This document shows positions 23,672-34,791 of a stretch of 64,000 nucleotides of DNA, piece after piece. This DNA is from Areca catechu (taxonomy: Eukaryota; Streptophyta; Magnoliopsida; Arecales; Arecaceae). Where the stretch lies: NCBI GenBank assembly GCA_021397845.1, contig CM038052.1, positions 140,807,854 through 140,871,853 on the forward strand, read 5' to 3'. Each line of letters starts with the position of its first letter. The stretch's first letter is position 1. The notes beneath the pieces were generated by a model that saw nothing but the letters and a program-made list of their open reading frames with translations, searched no databases and was not told the DNA's origin. The position numbers were made by a program, and so were the translations under genes.

Positions 23672-25400
23672 ATGGCCACCCCAATTGGAATGGGTGTAGT
23701 TGAAGGTCAAGCATCAAATCGCCCTCCTTTCTTTAATGGCACAAACTACACATACTAAAAAACTTGTATGCACATTTATTTACAAGCTGTAGATTATAAT
23801 ATATGGAGAGTAATTACTAAAGGGCCTCATCAGCCCACTCACTTGGTTAATGGGATTATCACCCAAAAATCTGAAGAAGAATGAGATGATAATGACATCA
23901 AACAAGCTGAGTTAAATGCAAAGGTGATGAATTTGCTATTCTGTGCACTTGACCCAAGTGAATTTAACAGAATATCAAATTGTATTTCCGCCAAAGAAAT
24001 TTGGGATACACTTGAGGTTACCCATGAGGGTACACACCAAGTGAAGACCACAAAGGTGAACATGCTCATTCATACATATGAGATGTTCAGGATGGAACCA
24101 ACTGAAATTATTAGTGAGATGTATACTAGATTTACCAATATAGTAAATGGTATGAGGAGTTTGGGAAAGATTATATCTAATGATGAACTTGTTAACAAAC
24201 TTCTCAGGTCTCTTCCGGCTTCATGGGATGCGAAAGTAACGGCCATAGAAGAAGCCAAGGATGTTAATACTCTACCTCTTGAGCAGCTTCTTGGATCACT
24301 AATGACTTATGAGCTTTCACTAAAATGGAAGACAGTGGATAATGACAAGAAAAAGAAAGCCATAGCCTTCAAGTCCACTACAAAGGAAGAGTCAAGTGAT
24401 GAATCAGAAGAAGAAGCTGATGATGATGAGACAGCCCTCATTACAAGAAAATTCAGAAGATTCATGAGAAAGAAGAAGGGCTTCTACAAAAAAGGCCACA
24501 AAATGGTGATTACAATAAAGATAAAGAGAAAGAAAAAGAAAGGGATCCACCCATCTGCTTCGAGTGCAAGAAGCCTGGACATTATAAAATGGATTGCCCT
24601 TTGCTTAAAAAGAGTCGAAGGATGTTGAGAAAGAAAGCCATGATGGCTACCTGGAGTGAGAGTGAGGACTCCAGCAGTGATGAAGAGCAGCAGGAAGTCG
24701 CCAACCTGTGTTTCATGGCGAATGAAGATGATGAGGTAAATTCTGAACCTGAAAATGAATTTACTTTTAATGAACTACATAATGCTTTTGATGATTTAGT
24801 TATGGAATATGAAAAACTAAAACTGAAAAATAAGAAATTAAGAAAGCTAAATCAAGAGCTTACCAAAAATTCAGACAATTTTTTAACTGAAATTGAAGAT
24901 TTAATTCAAGAAAATAAGAAATTAACTGAACATGTAAAGACCCTGAAAAATGATAAGGACAATCTTATAAAAGAAAAGGATTCTTTGAAAAATAATAGAA
25001 GTTTTGAAACTAATGAGAAAATTGAAAAACAATACAAAGAACTGTTGCTTCAAAACAAGAATTACAAAGAAGAGTTAGAAAAAGTGAAACCTTTTGTAGA
25101 AAAGTTTACTTATAGTTCAGAAAAATTAAGTATGCTTTTAAACAATCAACATGCAGTTTTTAACAAAGCTGGACTTGGATTTAAGTCACAGAATCAGCAA
25201 AAACTTTTCAAAAACTTTTTCATACCTGCATCTTCTAATATTACCTGCTATGCATGTGGTAAGTTAGGACATAAATCATATATTTGTAATAGAAGAAAAT
25301 CAAGTACCTTTGGAAAGATTTGGGTTCCAAAAGGAACCAATTTGTCTAACCCTAAAGGACCCAAGATGACTTGGGTACCTAAAGACTTGATCAATTTCTG
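23672..25400 (+). pseudogene. Sirevirus gag (element B), broken
   Basis: The ATG at 23672 starts MATPIGMGVVEGQ. In-frame stops at about 23756 and 23882 precede the clean frame 23924-24628 with the UBN2-type core (CALDPSEFNRISNCISAKEIWDTL, LLRSLPASWDAKVTAIEEA). A one-base frameshift near 24500 moves the gene to the next frame, which encodes the first CCHC knuckle (CFECKKPGHYKMDC, 24556-24597). Then come an acidic Ser run, a long coiled coil (about residues 40-170 of the 24589-25470 frame) and a second knuckle (CYACGKLGHKSYIC, 25246-25287). Gag forms the particle. The start was chosen by its position 44 bases past the PBS and its similarity to element A's start (33294). Neither is intact. Confidence 0.88.
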
Positions 25401-25403
25401 CAG

Positions 25404-26640
25404 GTGTGTCTTGCAACCAAAAATAAAAGAAGAATGTGGTATCTGGACAGTGGTTGCTCAAGGCACATGACTGTGGATGTGAAGCAATTCTCATCACTAG
25501 TAGCTATAAATGATGGAAACGTTACTTTTGGTGATAATGGAAAAGGTAAAATCGTCGGAATTGATAAAATCCATATCACCCCTAATGATTATGTAGATAA
25601 TGTATTATTTGTTGATGGCTTGAAGCATAATCTTTTCAGCATTAGTCAGTTTTGTGATAAGGGTTTTAAAGTAATTTTTAAATCATCTTTGTGCATGGTG
25701 TCTAGTCTAGATGTCGATGGCATCAAGTTCACTGGTCATAGGCATTGAAAATTTACATGGTTGATCTTGATGATCTAGCCATGGAAAGTGGTCAATGCCT
25801 AGTGGCTAGGGAAGCCAAGGCAAGTGAAACTAGTTGGCTTTGGCATCGCAGGCTAGGGCATGCTAGTATGCATTTGATTTCAAAATTAAGCAAAAAGAAT
25901 CTTGTAAAAGAATTACCAAAACTCATATTTGAAAAAGATAAGATTTGTGCTGCATGACAATTTAGAAAACAAACTAAATCTACTTTCAAACCTAAAGGAG
26001 TAGTATCTACTACTAGACCCCTTGAATTATTGCATATGGACCTCTTTGGACCAACCAGAACAACTAGTTTGGGAGGTAAGAAATATGGGCTAGTAATTGT
26101 AGATGATTACTCATGATTTACTTGGGTAATGTTTTTAGCTCGTAAAGATGAAATATTTTCAGCTTTTGTTAAATTTCATAAAAGGGTTTCAAATGAAAAA
26201 GATCTCACTATTGTTTCTTTGCGTAGTGATCATGGAACTGAATTTGACAATCATGATTTTGAAATTTTTGTAATGATAATGGCATTAGTCATAATTTTTC
26301 TGCACCAAGGACACCTCAACAAAATGGGGTGGTAGAAAGAAAAAACAGGACTCTTAAAGAAATGTCACGCACAATGCTTTGCAAAAATGATTTACCTAGA
26401 TATTTTTGGGCATAAGCCATTAATACTTCCTGTTACATTTTAAATCATGTTTTAATTCGACCTATTTTGAAGAAAACACCATATGAGCTTTGGAAAAATC
26501 GAAAACCTAATCTTAAATATTTTCGTGTATTTGGTTGCCGCTGTTTCATATTAAACAATGGCAAAGAAATATCAGTAAATTTGATGCCAAGTCAGATGAG
26601 GGTATCTTCTTAGGATACTCTACTTCTAGCAAGGCATACA
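25404..26640 (+). pseudogene. copia protease and integrase (element B), broken
   Basis: The frame 25404-25748 carries the protease (WYLDSGCSRHMT, FGDNGKGKIVG). The next frame, 25745-25957, carries the pre-integrase zinc region (LWHRRLGHASMHL) but reaches a TGA where the final zinc-binding Cys should be (CAA then stop). Integrase core segments follow in pieces: LLHMDLFGPTRTTSLGG, a stop at about 26114, LRSDHGTEFDNHDF, a frameshift near 26270, then QQNGVVERKNRTLKEM and a stop at about 26414. The D, D and E residues can all be found but in different frames. Confidence 0.88.
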
Positions 26641-28517
26641 AGGTCTTCAACAGAAGAACTCTTCTAGTTGAAGAATTAATTCATGTAGTGTTTGATGAAA
26701 CTAACGAAAAATCTTCTAGAAAAGAAGATTCTATTGATGATGAAACAGGTACAAAAAAGCTTGAACAATTGACAATCAATGAAGATGTGCCCAAAGGAGA
26801 TGATGATCAAGAAAATGAAGATCAAATTCAAGAGATCAATGCAACTTCACCAAAACCTTTACCTAAAGAGTGGAGGTATGCACACGGACACCCCAAAGAG
26901 CTAATTATTGGTTATCCGTCAAAGGGAGTAAGTACACGCTCTTCTATCAGAAATGTTTGTGATTATTTAGCTTTTGTTTCTCAAATAGAGCCTAAGTCAA
27001 TTGAGGAAGCTGAAAAAGATTGTAACTGGATTAATGCCATGTAAGATGAACTAAATCAATTTAAAAGAAATAACGTTTGGACTTTAACTGAAAGACCCCC
27101 TAATGTTTCTGTAATTGGCACAAAATGGGTTTTTAGAAATAAACTTAATGAACATTGTATTGTAACTAGAAACAAAGCTAGACTTGTTGCTAAAGGCTAC
27201 AACCAGGAAGAAGGGATTGACTTTGATGAAACCTTTGCTCCTGTTGCTAGGCTAGATGCAATTAGACTTTTACTTGCTTTTGCTTGTTTTATGGATTTCA
27301 AGTTATTTCAAATGGATGTTAAAAGTGCATTTTTAAATGGATTTATTGAAGAGGAAGTTTATGTTGAACAACCTCCTGGTTTTGAAAATCATGAATTTTC
27401 TAACCATGTTTTTAAATTGAATAAAGCATTGTATGGTTTAAAGCAAGCTCCTAGAGCTTGGTATGATAGATTAAGTTTATTTTTGATGAAGAATGATTTT
27501 TCTAGAGATAATGTAGATAATACATTATTTTTGAAAAAGAAAAATGATGATCTCTTAGTAGTACAAATCTATGTAGATGATATTATTTTTGGTGCTACTA
27601 ACGAATGTCTTTGTCAAGAGTTTGCAAAGTTAATGCAGAGTGAGTTCGAGATGAGCATGATGGGAGAACTCAACTTCTTCCTCGGACTCCAAATTAAGCA
27701 AACCAAAGAGAGGATCTTCATCAACCAAGCCAAGTGCACAAGAAAAATATTAAAAAAGTTTGGGATGGAGACTACCAAACCAATAGGTACCCCTATGAGC
27801 TCTTCATGTAAATCAGACAAAGATGAATATGGTAAATCAGTAGACCAAAAATTATATAGAGGCATGATTGGTTCATTGCTATATCTAACTGCCAGTAGAC
27901 CAGATATAATATTTAGTGTTTGTATGTGTGCACGTTTTCAGTCTGCTCCTAAAGAATCACATATCTTAGCTATAAAACGTATATTTAGATACTTATCTGG
28001 GTCAATTGAAATTGGTCTTTGGTACTCTAGAGAGTCATCATATGAATTCATTGCTTATTCTGATGCTAATTTTGCTAGGTGTAAACTTGATCGTAAAAGT
28101 ACTAGTGGAACTTGTAAATTCCTAGGAGTTAATTTAATTTCATGGAGCAGCAAGAAACAGAATTCGGTTGCTTTATCTGCTGCGGAAGCCGAATATATAG
28201 CAGCCAGAAGCTGTTGTGCTCATATTCTATGGATCAAACAACAACTCGAGGACTTTGGCATCAAACTAACTAAGACACCCATAAGATGTGATAATACTAG
28301 TGCAATCAATTTAACGAAAAATCCTGTAAAACATTCAAGAAGCAAACATATTGAAATAAGACATCACTTCATAAGAGATCACATTCAAAACTCTAATGTG
28401 TTGTCAGAATTTATTTGTACTGATTATCAATTGGCTGATATATTCACAAAACCATTGAATGAAGATAGATTTTGCATGATCAGAAGAGAATTGGGAGTCA
28501 TTGACCCTTTTGCTTGA
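26535..28517 (+). pseudogene. copia reverse transcriptase and RNase H (element B)
   Basis: The frame 26535-27044 has the integrase tail (GYSTSSKAYKVFNRRTLL) and the linker to RT. A TAA at about 27042 interrupts it, and homology continues through VIGTKWVFRNKLN. From 27291 to 28517 one frame of 408 codons is uninterrupted. It has FKLFQMDVKSAFLNGF, LYGLKQAPRAWYDRL, the catalytic YVDD at 27569-27580, then RNase H (SDANFARCKLDRKSTSGT, LSAAEAEYIAARSCC, CDNTSAINLTKNP, HIEIRHHFIRDHI) and the copia end ADIFTKPL. RNase H has ANFARC for the more usual ADYAGC. This is the best preserved coding segment in the window. Confidence 0.93.
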
Positions 28518-29203
28518 AACTCTTCAAATTTCTTCAAAATTCCTCAAAAATGATTTATAAATTCTCAAATATATTTAAATCTTCTCTAAGACTTCATTCT
28601 AAGATTTTATCATTTTTTTTAATTTTACCAAATTTAATTTTGACTAGTTTATTTTCGGAGGTCGACACTTAAAATTTCGGAGGTCGACACTTGGGGTCGA
28701 CCCCTGAAATTTTTGAGAGGTGGACACTTGATCAGAAAACCTATTTTTAAAACCCGTCCGCGAGCCCTATTTCCTCCATTTCTTTTCTTTTTCTCCTTCG
28801 TGTGGTCCCCCTCCAACGTTCCTAAGCTCTGAATAGTGGATTTCCAATCCTCTCCCTCCTCTTTTTGGGTAATCTTCTCCTCCCCTCATGGTTTCTCTTG
28901 GACCGAATCGGTTTTTACCGTGTTCCTCATTTTTGGGCAACCATAGGTTTTTGCCTCTATTTACCCTCAATTATCGGTTGATATTCGATTGAAAACACTC
29001 ATTTCATCCCTCCATTTCGTGCATTTCTTCTATTTGCTCTCTCTTTTTTTTTTTTTTTTAATTTCACAAACCATCAATTACCTTTTCACGGTTCCTTCAT
29101 TTGCTCAATCGTGAATTCCTTTTCTCCTCTCCAAATTCTTGGTTCTTCTTTTTCTTAGCACTGCATTATCCTACTTCTCCCTAAATTACCCTCTTCCATC
29201 CAT
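28518..29203 (+). promoter_or_regulatory. ORF3 leader of element B with GAGGTCGAC motifs
   Basis: Non-coding stretch between pol and ORF3. At 28657-28712 three GGTCGAC words occur (GGAGGTCGACACTT twice, GGGGTCGACC), the same word that fills this element's LTRs. The rest is pyrimidine-rich, especially 28780-29190. It could be a leader or internal promoter for ORF3, which is inferred only. Confidence 0.45.
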
Positions 29204-30966
29204 ATGGGTCCAAGGAAGCAGTTGGCTATAAGGAAAAGGAAAATAGAACAAGGCCAAGGTAGTACTGAGCGACGAAGAAAGGCCATACATGAGCGTGAGC
29301 CATCCCCAGAGGAACCGCACCAGTGCCAGCCAGCTTAGTACGGAAGAGCATTGCGAGCGGGAGACGTGTGGATATACCCTTCTGGGATCAGCATCACTTT
29401 TTTATAGGAGATGTACTGAGAGATGCAGGTCTGGTTCACTTATGCATGATGACTAAGAGATTCTACCCAGACCTCATCAGGGAGTTCTATGCATCCATGG
29501 CCACTGATGGCATTGGATGGTCTGCTACTATTCATGGGATCGAGATTCCAGTGACACCGGAGGTCATCAGTCGTGTTTGGAGGATTCCACTTCATTGCAT
29601 AGCCGCCACTACTATCAGCGACCGAGAGCGCGCCTTCAGATGTATCTTAGAGTGTGAGGATGTTAGCGGCATTTCTATAGTAGCCGCTAACCAATTATCA
29701 TTGAAGATGAGAGTGCTGCATCATATCATCGCCCGCATCTTGATTCCAAAGAGCGGGAGGTTTGACTTTATTACTGAGCGTGAGCTAGTGTTGATGGTGT
29801 CCCTGAGACAGCAAACTCCCATCAACCTTCCCAGGATCATGCTTCAGCAGATGGGAGAGGCAGCATCTCATAGGAGACTAGTTCAGCCATATGGCATGGG
29901 GCTGACACAGTTATTCAGGGAGTATGGAGTATCATTTGATGGTATACCCTTCAGTCAGCTACAGCATACTGACACATACAGAGAGAAATCCCTGCATAGG
30001 ATGGGATTTTGACTGATTGGTGATCGTTGGGTGCGACGGGAGTCTGGCCAGGAGCCAGATGAGGAGGAAAAAATTCGATCAGCTGAGGCAGGGGCTTCAG
30101 ACCCTACTGATCATGGTGCACCTCCTCATCCAGCACCAGAGTCAGAGACTGCGGAGCCTAAGCCATTCACGCCACCACCCTCATCAGCTCCAGCACCTTC
30201 TGCTACTACTACACCACAGAGGACTACAGCGAGCACATCGGACTTTGAGCAGAGAGTGACTGATCACATTTCAGAGGTCTGGACAGAGATTGCTGGTGTA
30301 CGACAGGAGCTACATGGTCTGCGGATCCACACAGACATGCGCATTGGAGCTCTCTCAGCTACTGTCGATGTAGGATTTCGACAGATCCTCAGCTTACTGA
30401 GATTGGCATTGCCACCAGGGACTATAGATCCAACAGTGCCTCCTCCACATTCTGATGATGATGATGATGATGACTCCAATGGCTACAGTGATAGTGATGG
30501 AGATCAGCCTGGAGCAGGTAGCTCTGATGTTCCACCTATTGATCCGATTCCAGAGATTCCTCCTTCTGCTGATCCTCCTTCTACTGATCTTCCTAGTACT
30601 GATCCTCCAGCTACAGATGTGCCAGTAGATACTGAGATTACTGAGTCACTCTTTGAGACTATTACAGGAATTTCAGATAATAGAGATGTGCATACAGAGA
30701 CTGATATTGATGATCCCACTGCTTATGAGCTTGTCAGCAGGCACACTCCAGCTCAGTCTACTCAGCATACTGATCCACCTACTCCTACTGCTACTACTTC
30801 TGTTAGGACACCTTCGGAGTCTTTTCCACGGACCTAAAGATCTCGTAGGACTACCCCTAGGTCTGGTCCCTCTCTGAGGACTCGGAGTCTCACTCATAGG
30901 ACTCCAAAATCCTCATCTAGGATCTCGGCTCCTATCTCTTTTGATGTACCTTCTGATGAGGAGTAG
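29204..30966 (+). pseudogene. Sirevirus ORF3 (env-like / plant Transposase_32-like), element B
   Basis: The ATG at 29204 starts a basic N-terminus (MGPRKQLAIRKRKIEQ) that hits a TAG at about 29336. A frameshift near 29320 moves the homology to the frame 29323-30012 with the folded domain (WDQHHFFIGDVLRDAGL, RFYPDLIREFYASM, VWRIPLHCIA). A TGA at 30010-30012 and a TAA at 30835-30837 interrupt the same frame. It then continues as a Pro/Ser/Thr-rich region, a short coiled coil (EVWTEIAGVRQELHGLRI), an Asp-rich run and a basic Arg/Ser tail to a final stop at 30964-30966. Layout matches element A's ORF3 (domain, low-complexity spacer, coiled coil), though the sequences differ strongly. Function unknown. 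Confidence 0.75.
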
Positions 30967-31548
30967 TCTCATAGATTTGCTTGATATATGATGTTTACTG
31001 AGGTACTAGTTTGCTTTGTATGTTCTGATGTATCAGTGTTTTGTGCTTACTATGTAAGCAATTTTGTAACTAAATACATTCATTTATATATTTATCTACA
31101 TTGTGGTATTTTACTGTCTGATGCCAGCTCTTAGCATTTATCTTTTTAAACCCTCATGTTAGAATGTCTTTACTATATCGAATGCACAAATTGAGGGGGA
31201 GCATGTATTTTATGCAACTAAGTACTTCATTGCAATGGAACATAATTTTCTTTAGTATATCTTTTACTACAAAGAATGCACTTTTTGATTCTTGACAAAA
31301 AGGGGGAGTATAGTAAAGTATATATGGTTCTTATGACTCTTTCATAGAGTAGAGTAAAGCTTGTATGGTTCTTAACTTTTTGACTCATGAGAATGTTTTC
31401 ACAAAAAAGGGAGAGTAGATGAAAAGTAAATTTTTATGATATACTCATATATGTGAGGTTTCTTTGAAAATTTTTTAATGCTATATTTTGCTTTTGGACT
31501 TAATTACATATATACTCAAGGTTTTGTCATCATCAAAAAGGGGGAGAT
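30967..31548 (+). other. 3' untranslated region of element B with multiple polypurine tracts
   Basis: Four purine-rich blocks lie on the plus strand: TTGAGGGGGAGCA at about 31190, CAAAAAGGGGGAGTA at about 31297, AAAAAAGGGAGAG at about 31404 and AAAAAGGGGGAGA at 31535-31547, the last two bases from the LTR. The final one is the functional primer by position. The others fit the multiple-PPT feature described for Sireviruses. Confidence 0.8.
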
Positions 31549-32978
31549 TGTTAGCTTTGGCTCCTTAGTTTTGATGATTAACAAAAGGTTGAGTATATGT
31601 TTGGACTAATGTTTCATTTCAAGATAAAGTTTCAGGTCTTAGGTAATTCAAAAAGAGTATCAAGAGTACAATGATGAAACCAAGCTTGCTTGATTTGGGA
31701 AAGAGCTCTTCTACCTTAAACAAGATCAAATTTCTCATATTGGACCTTCATATTAAGAAGTAATTAACAAAAAAAACAAAGGCCTAGAGAAACTCAAGCA
31801 TGGCACACACCTCTCCAGAGTTTCAGAAAATTTTAGACCAGAGGTCGACCTTCAGAGGTCGACACCTTGCCAAAGGTCGACCACCAGAGGTCGACTCATG
31901 AAGAAAAGAAAAGTTCAGCAAGGCCGGCATGGCAAAATTTCAGTGGCATGCTTCAAAGGTCACCACCTGAGGTCGACACCTGTCCAGAGGTTGACACCAG
32001 AGGTCGACTCATCGCTTGAGAATTCAAACTGGGCAGAACTATGGTTTTCTGGATTTTTGCCTAAGATAAACTGGAGGTCTCATGAGATCAACACTTGACC
32101 TAGAGGTCGACTCATGAGGTCGACTCATGGCATAACGGCTAGTTTTTCTGAACTTTTGATTTGATTTCTAACGGCCATAAACAGCCATATTTTTGATTCT
32201 AATGGTCTTGTGGAGTTGTTTCAGCTTGAATGAAGTATTTAACCTCCACCTAACTTCAAAAAAGTAAAGGAGACAAAGTAAAAAAGAAGAGAGTAAAAGC
32301 ACAAAGCTTTCAATCAATCCTAAGCCGAAAAGAGAGAAAATCCAAGAGATTCCTTAGCTAAAAGCTTTCCATTTTTGAGGAATCCAGCTTTCAAGTCTTT
32401 GGCATTTAGTGAGGTCCAAGATTCCAAGAGGAAGACTTGAAGAGTCTCCAACAAGAGCTACATCGAATTGTTTTTTGCTCAAAAAGGAGTTTGTCTTGTT
32501 TTTATTCATTGTATTCATACTCTATTTATGCTAGCCTAGTTTCAAGGAAATTTGAAACTAGTGTAAGGTTTGTTGGTGAGCCAATTGATAAAACCAACTA
32601 GGGTTGCTTGTAAGCTCGAAGCCAAAACAAGTGTGCAAGGTTTGTTGGTGAGCCTAGGTAACAAAACCAACTTAGGTTTTGACTTGTGAGCCTTATAAAA
32701 CAAGTCGGCTATAATCTAGAGAAGATTATAGTGAAAATTCCTAAGTAAAGCTTGGAGAGTGGATATAGGTGCTAGGTGCACCGAACCACTATACGTTTTG
32801 TGTGTTTGCATTGCTTTACTCTCTATTGCTCTTTAATTGTTGTTATCTTTCATTGCTTCCGTTGCACAATTACTTGAGCATATCACTCTTCATATTTGAA
32901 ATTGATAGCATATATATTGCTTTATTTTTTAAAAAAGACCCAATTCACCCCCCTCTTGGGCACCATATCTGGGCAACA
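31549..32978 (+). repeat. 3' LTR of element B (1430 bp)
   Basis: Starts TGTTAGCTTTGG and ends ATCTGGGCAACA before the AAGAG duplication. It keeps the AGGTCGAC motif cluster at about 31838-32130. Confidence 0.95.
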
Positions 32979-32983
32979 AAGAG

Positions 32984-33294
32984 CAAGTGGAAATTCGGTT
33001 GAACTCATTTGCATCCAAAGCACAATATAATAAATTCATTGCTTTGGCATTCAATTCCTCCATCTTCATGTCATGATCATCCCAGTCCTCTTCAGGCTTA
33101 GGGATGTCCGCGCCATTAACTTTGATTGTAGGAATGTGTGGCGCTTTTAAGATGACCTTCCATAATTTAGAATCTATAGCTTGAATGTAAATTTTCATTC
33201 ATGCTTTCCAATAGGAATAATTAGTACCTGTGAATAGTGGAGGTCTATTTGTTGACTGGCTTTCAGCCAAGGATGTACTCATGGGAGGAGCCAT
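32984..33294 (-). pseudogene. Sirevirus gag, N-terminal part (element A)
   Basis: On the minus strand the ATG at 33294 starts MAPPMSTSLAESQSTN, followed by PPLFTGTNYSYW and, after a stop, IYIQAIDSKLWKVILKAP and NLLYCALDANEFNRISTC. There element B's target duplication cuts the gene, and the continuation is at 22181. The region is homologous to the first 350 bases of gag in element B. The start is supported by its position 30 bases past the PBS. Confidence 0.85.
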
Positions 33295-33323
33295 TAATCT
33301 TTACTCAAGTAATCAGAGACACC

Positions 33324-33335
33324 GCTCTAATACCA
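33324..33335 (-). other. primer-binding site of element A
   Basis: The minus strand reads TGGTATTAGAGC, the iMet PBS with one C-to-T change, two bases inside the 5' LTR. Confidence 0.88.
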
Positions 33336-33337
33336 GC

Positions 33338-34786
33338 TATTGCCCAGGTGGCTTTTTCCAAGAGGGGGATGAATTGGGAATTACAAAATTTTTATAAATA
33401 TGTGCATAAGTAATTCCTTTTAGTGGATAGGTGCTGTGTTAATCAGAGAATAAATGTAGAAGCTAAAAAATAAATCAAGCATAACACAGACAAGGCAGGT
33501 TTATAGTGGTTCGGAGCAACCCAGCTCCTATGTCTAATACCCAAGTTCATCACTCGGGATTTCCACTATATCCTCCAAACCAGAATACAATTGGATTGTT
33601 TTAAAAGCTCACTATCCCAACCTCTATACTTTGTTTTTTGAACCGGGCTCACCAAAGAAACCCACACTAGATTTTTACAGGCTCACCTTGAACCTCTACA
33701 CTTTGGTTTTTTATAAAGGCTCACCAAAGAAACCTATTTGGTTTTTACAACCGGGCTCACCAATAATCCAAATATTCTAAGATTAGAATAAAAAGCAACA
33801 AAAATGACAAACTCTGTTATTTGGTGGTTGCCAATACAGCTCGAGTGAAATTCAATTGAATGCTCTTCAATGCACTTCAATGGCTTCCTTGCTTTCCTCA
33901 AAAGATGCTTCAAGCTTCTGGTAAGAGTTAGTGAAGGCTTGAAGGCTGACTTCAAAGCTCAAGTGCTCTCATTTCTTTCTTCAATAAATATTCAATAACT
34001 GTTTATTAACTCATTAGTCTCTCCAAAGATGTTCTCATACCTCATTTATAGAGACTTCAACTTCCTTCCCTTGATTTTGAACATTGTAGACCGTTGGGAG
34101 GTGACAGGTTACCGTTGGAGCACTTTTGGAATTCAAAAATAGAAAACTAGAACTAGTCGTTGGAGGTGACCCCATCATTCCAGTCGGCTCGGACAAACTT
34201 CGAGTCGGCTCGGATAAAGTTCGGGTAGACTGGGTTCTACAGTTGAGAAAATGGTTCACTCTGGATGGTCGGCTAGGCTGAAATCCAGTCGGCTCAGATC
34301 CCTGAGATTCTCAGAACGTTCTCAACCATATTCTGGACAAGTCAGCTGGGCCTTGGTGCCAGTTAGCTAGATATGTGTGCCAGAGAACTTCTTTCTTGTG
34401 CCAGTGCCAGAGTCGGCTGGTTCATCCATCCAGTCGGCTCGAGAGTGGTTCTTCAGCCAGATCAAATTCAATTCTCCAGAACTCTTGTGCCAAGCTTTGA
34501 AGACTTCTTCATGGTCTTCTTACAATAAAATCAAGAAAAATTGAAGCTTGAAAACTACTAGAAGTAACCCTTTATCTTGATTTAAGGAGTAAATTTTTGT
34601 AGGGTTATTCTTTACAAGATTCTAAACACTTTACAACTCAACACAAAGCAATAAAGATTGTAGGGTTTAGAAAGTGTGTCAATGTAGTTGTCATACAAAA
34701 ACTTGTCAATCATTTAAAAAGTTGTTAGATAACCAAATGTATGCTCCAATGTTTTGTTATCATCAAAATCACTTTAGGGGTCAGCA
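33338..34786 (-). repeat. 5' LTR of element A (1449 bp)
   Basis: Pairs with 12871-14340. On the plus strand the start is TATTGCCCAGG (TG mutated to TA) and the end is GGGGTCAGCA before TCTTC. It retains GTCGGCTCG-type words at about 34180-34445. Confidence 0.92.
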
Positions 34787-34791
34787 TCTTC

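Larger units (their letters stand above)
22182..32978 (+). mobile_element. Sirevirus-type Ty1/copia element B, complete (10.8 kb)
   Basis: A full element: 5' LTR 22182-23614, PBS 23617-23628, gag from 23672, protease, integrase, RT and RNase H to 28517, ORF3 29204-30966, multiple purine tracts, 3' LTR 31549-32978, and AAGAG duplications on both sides. It lies inside the gag gene of element A in the opposite orientation. The two LTRs show about 17 differences in the first 430 bases by eye, about 4%, many of them C/T or G/A transitions. The gene set resembles element A, but the LTR sequence and its repeat motif differ, so it is a separate family. Confidence 0.96.
12871..34786 (-). mobile_element. 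Sirevirus-type Ty1/copia element A, split by element B
   Basis: Minus-strand order is 5' LTR 33338-34786, PBS 33324-33335, gag 33294-32984 and 22181-20612, protease, integrase, RT, RNase H (20611-17540), an additional ORF3 (17089-15131), a purine-tract region and the 3' LTR 12871-14340. Element B with its AAGAG duplication interrupts gag. The TCTTC target-site duplication and homologous LTRs define the ends. LTRs differ by roughly 9% over the first 275 bases by eye, more than B's 4%, consistent with A being the older host. The target was the pararetrovirus intergenic region. All genes have stops or frameshifts. Confidence 0.93.

Noticed and set aside
30264..30897. Minus-strand Ser-rich ORFs opposite ORF3 of element B
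   Set aside because: The low-complexity composition is explained by the Asp/Pro/Thr-rich sense frame.
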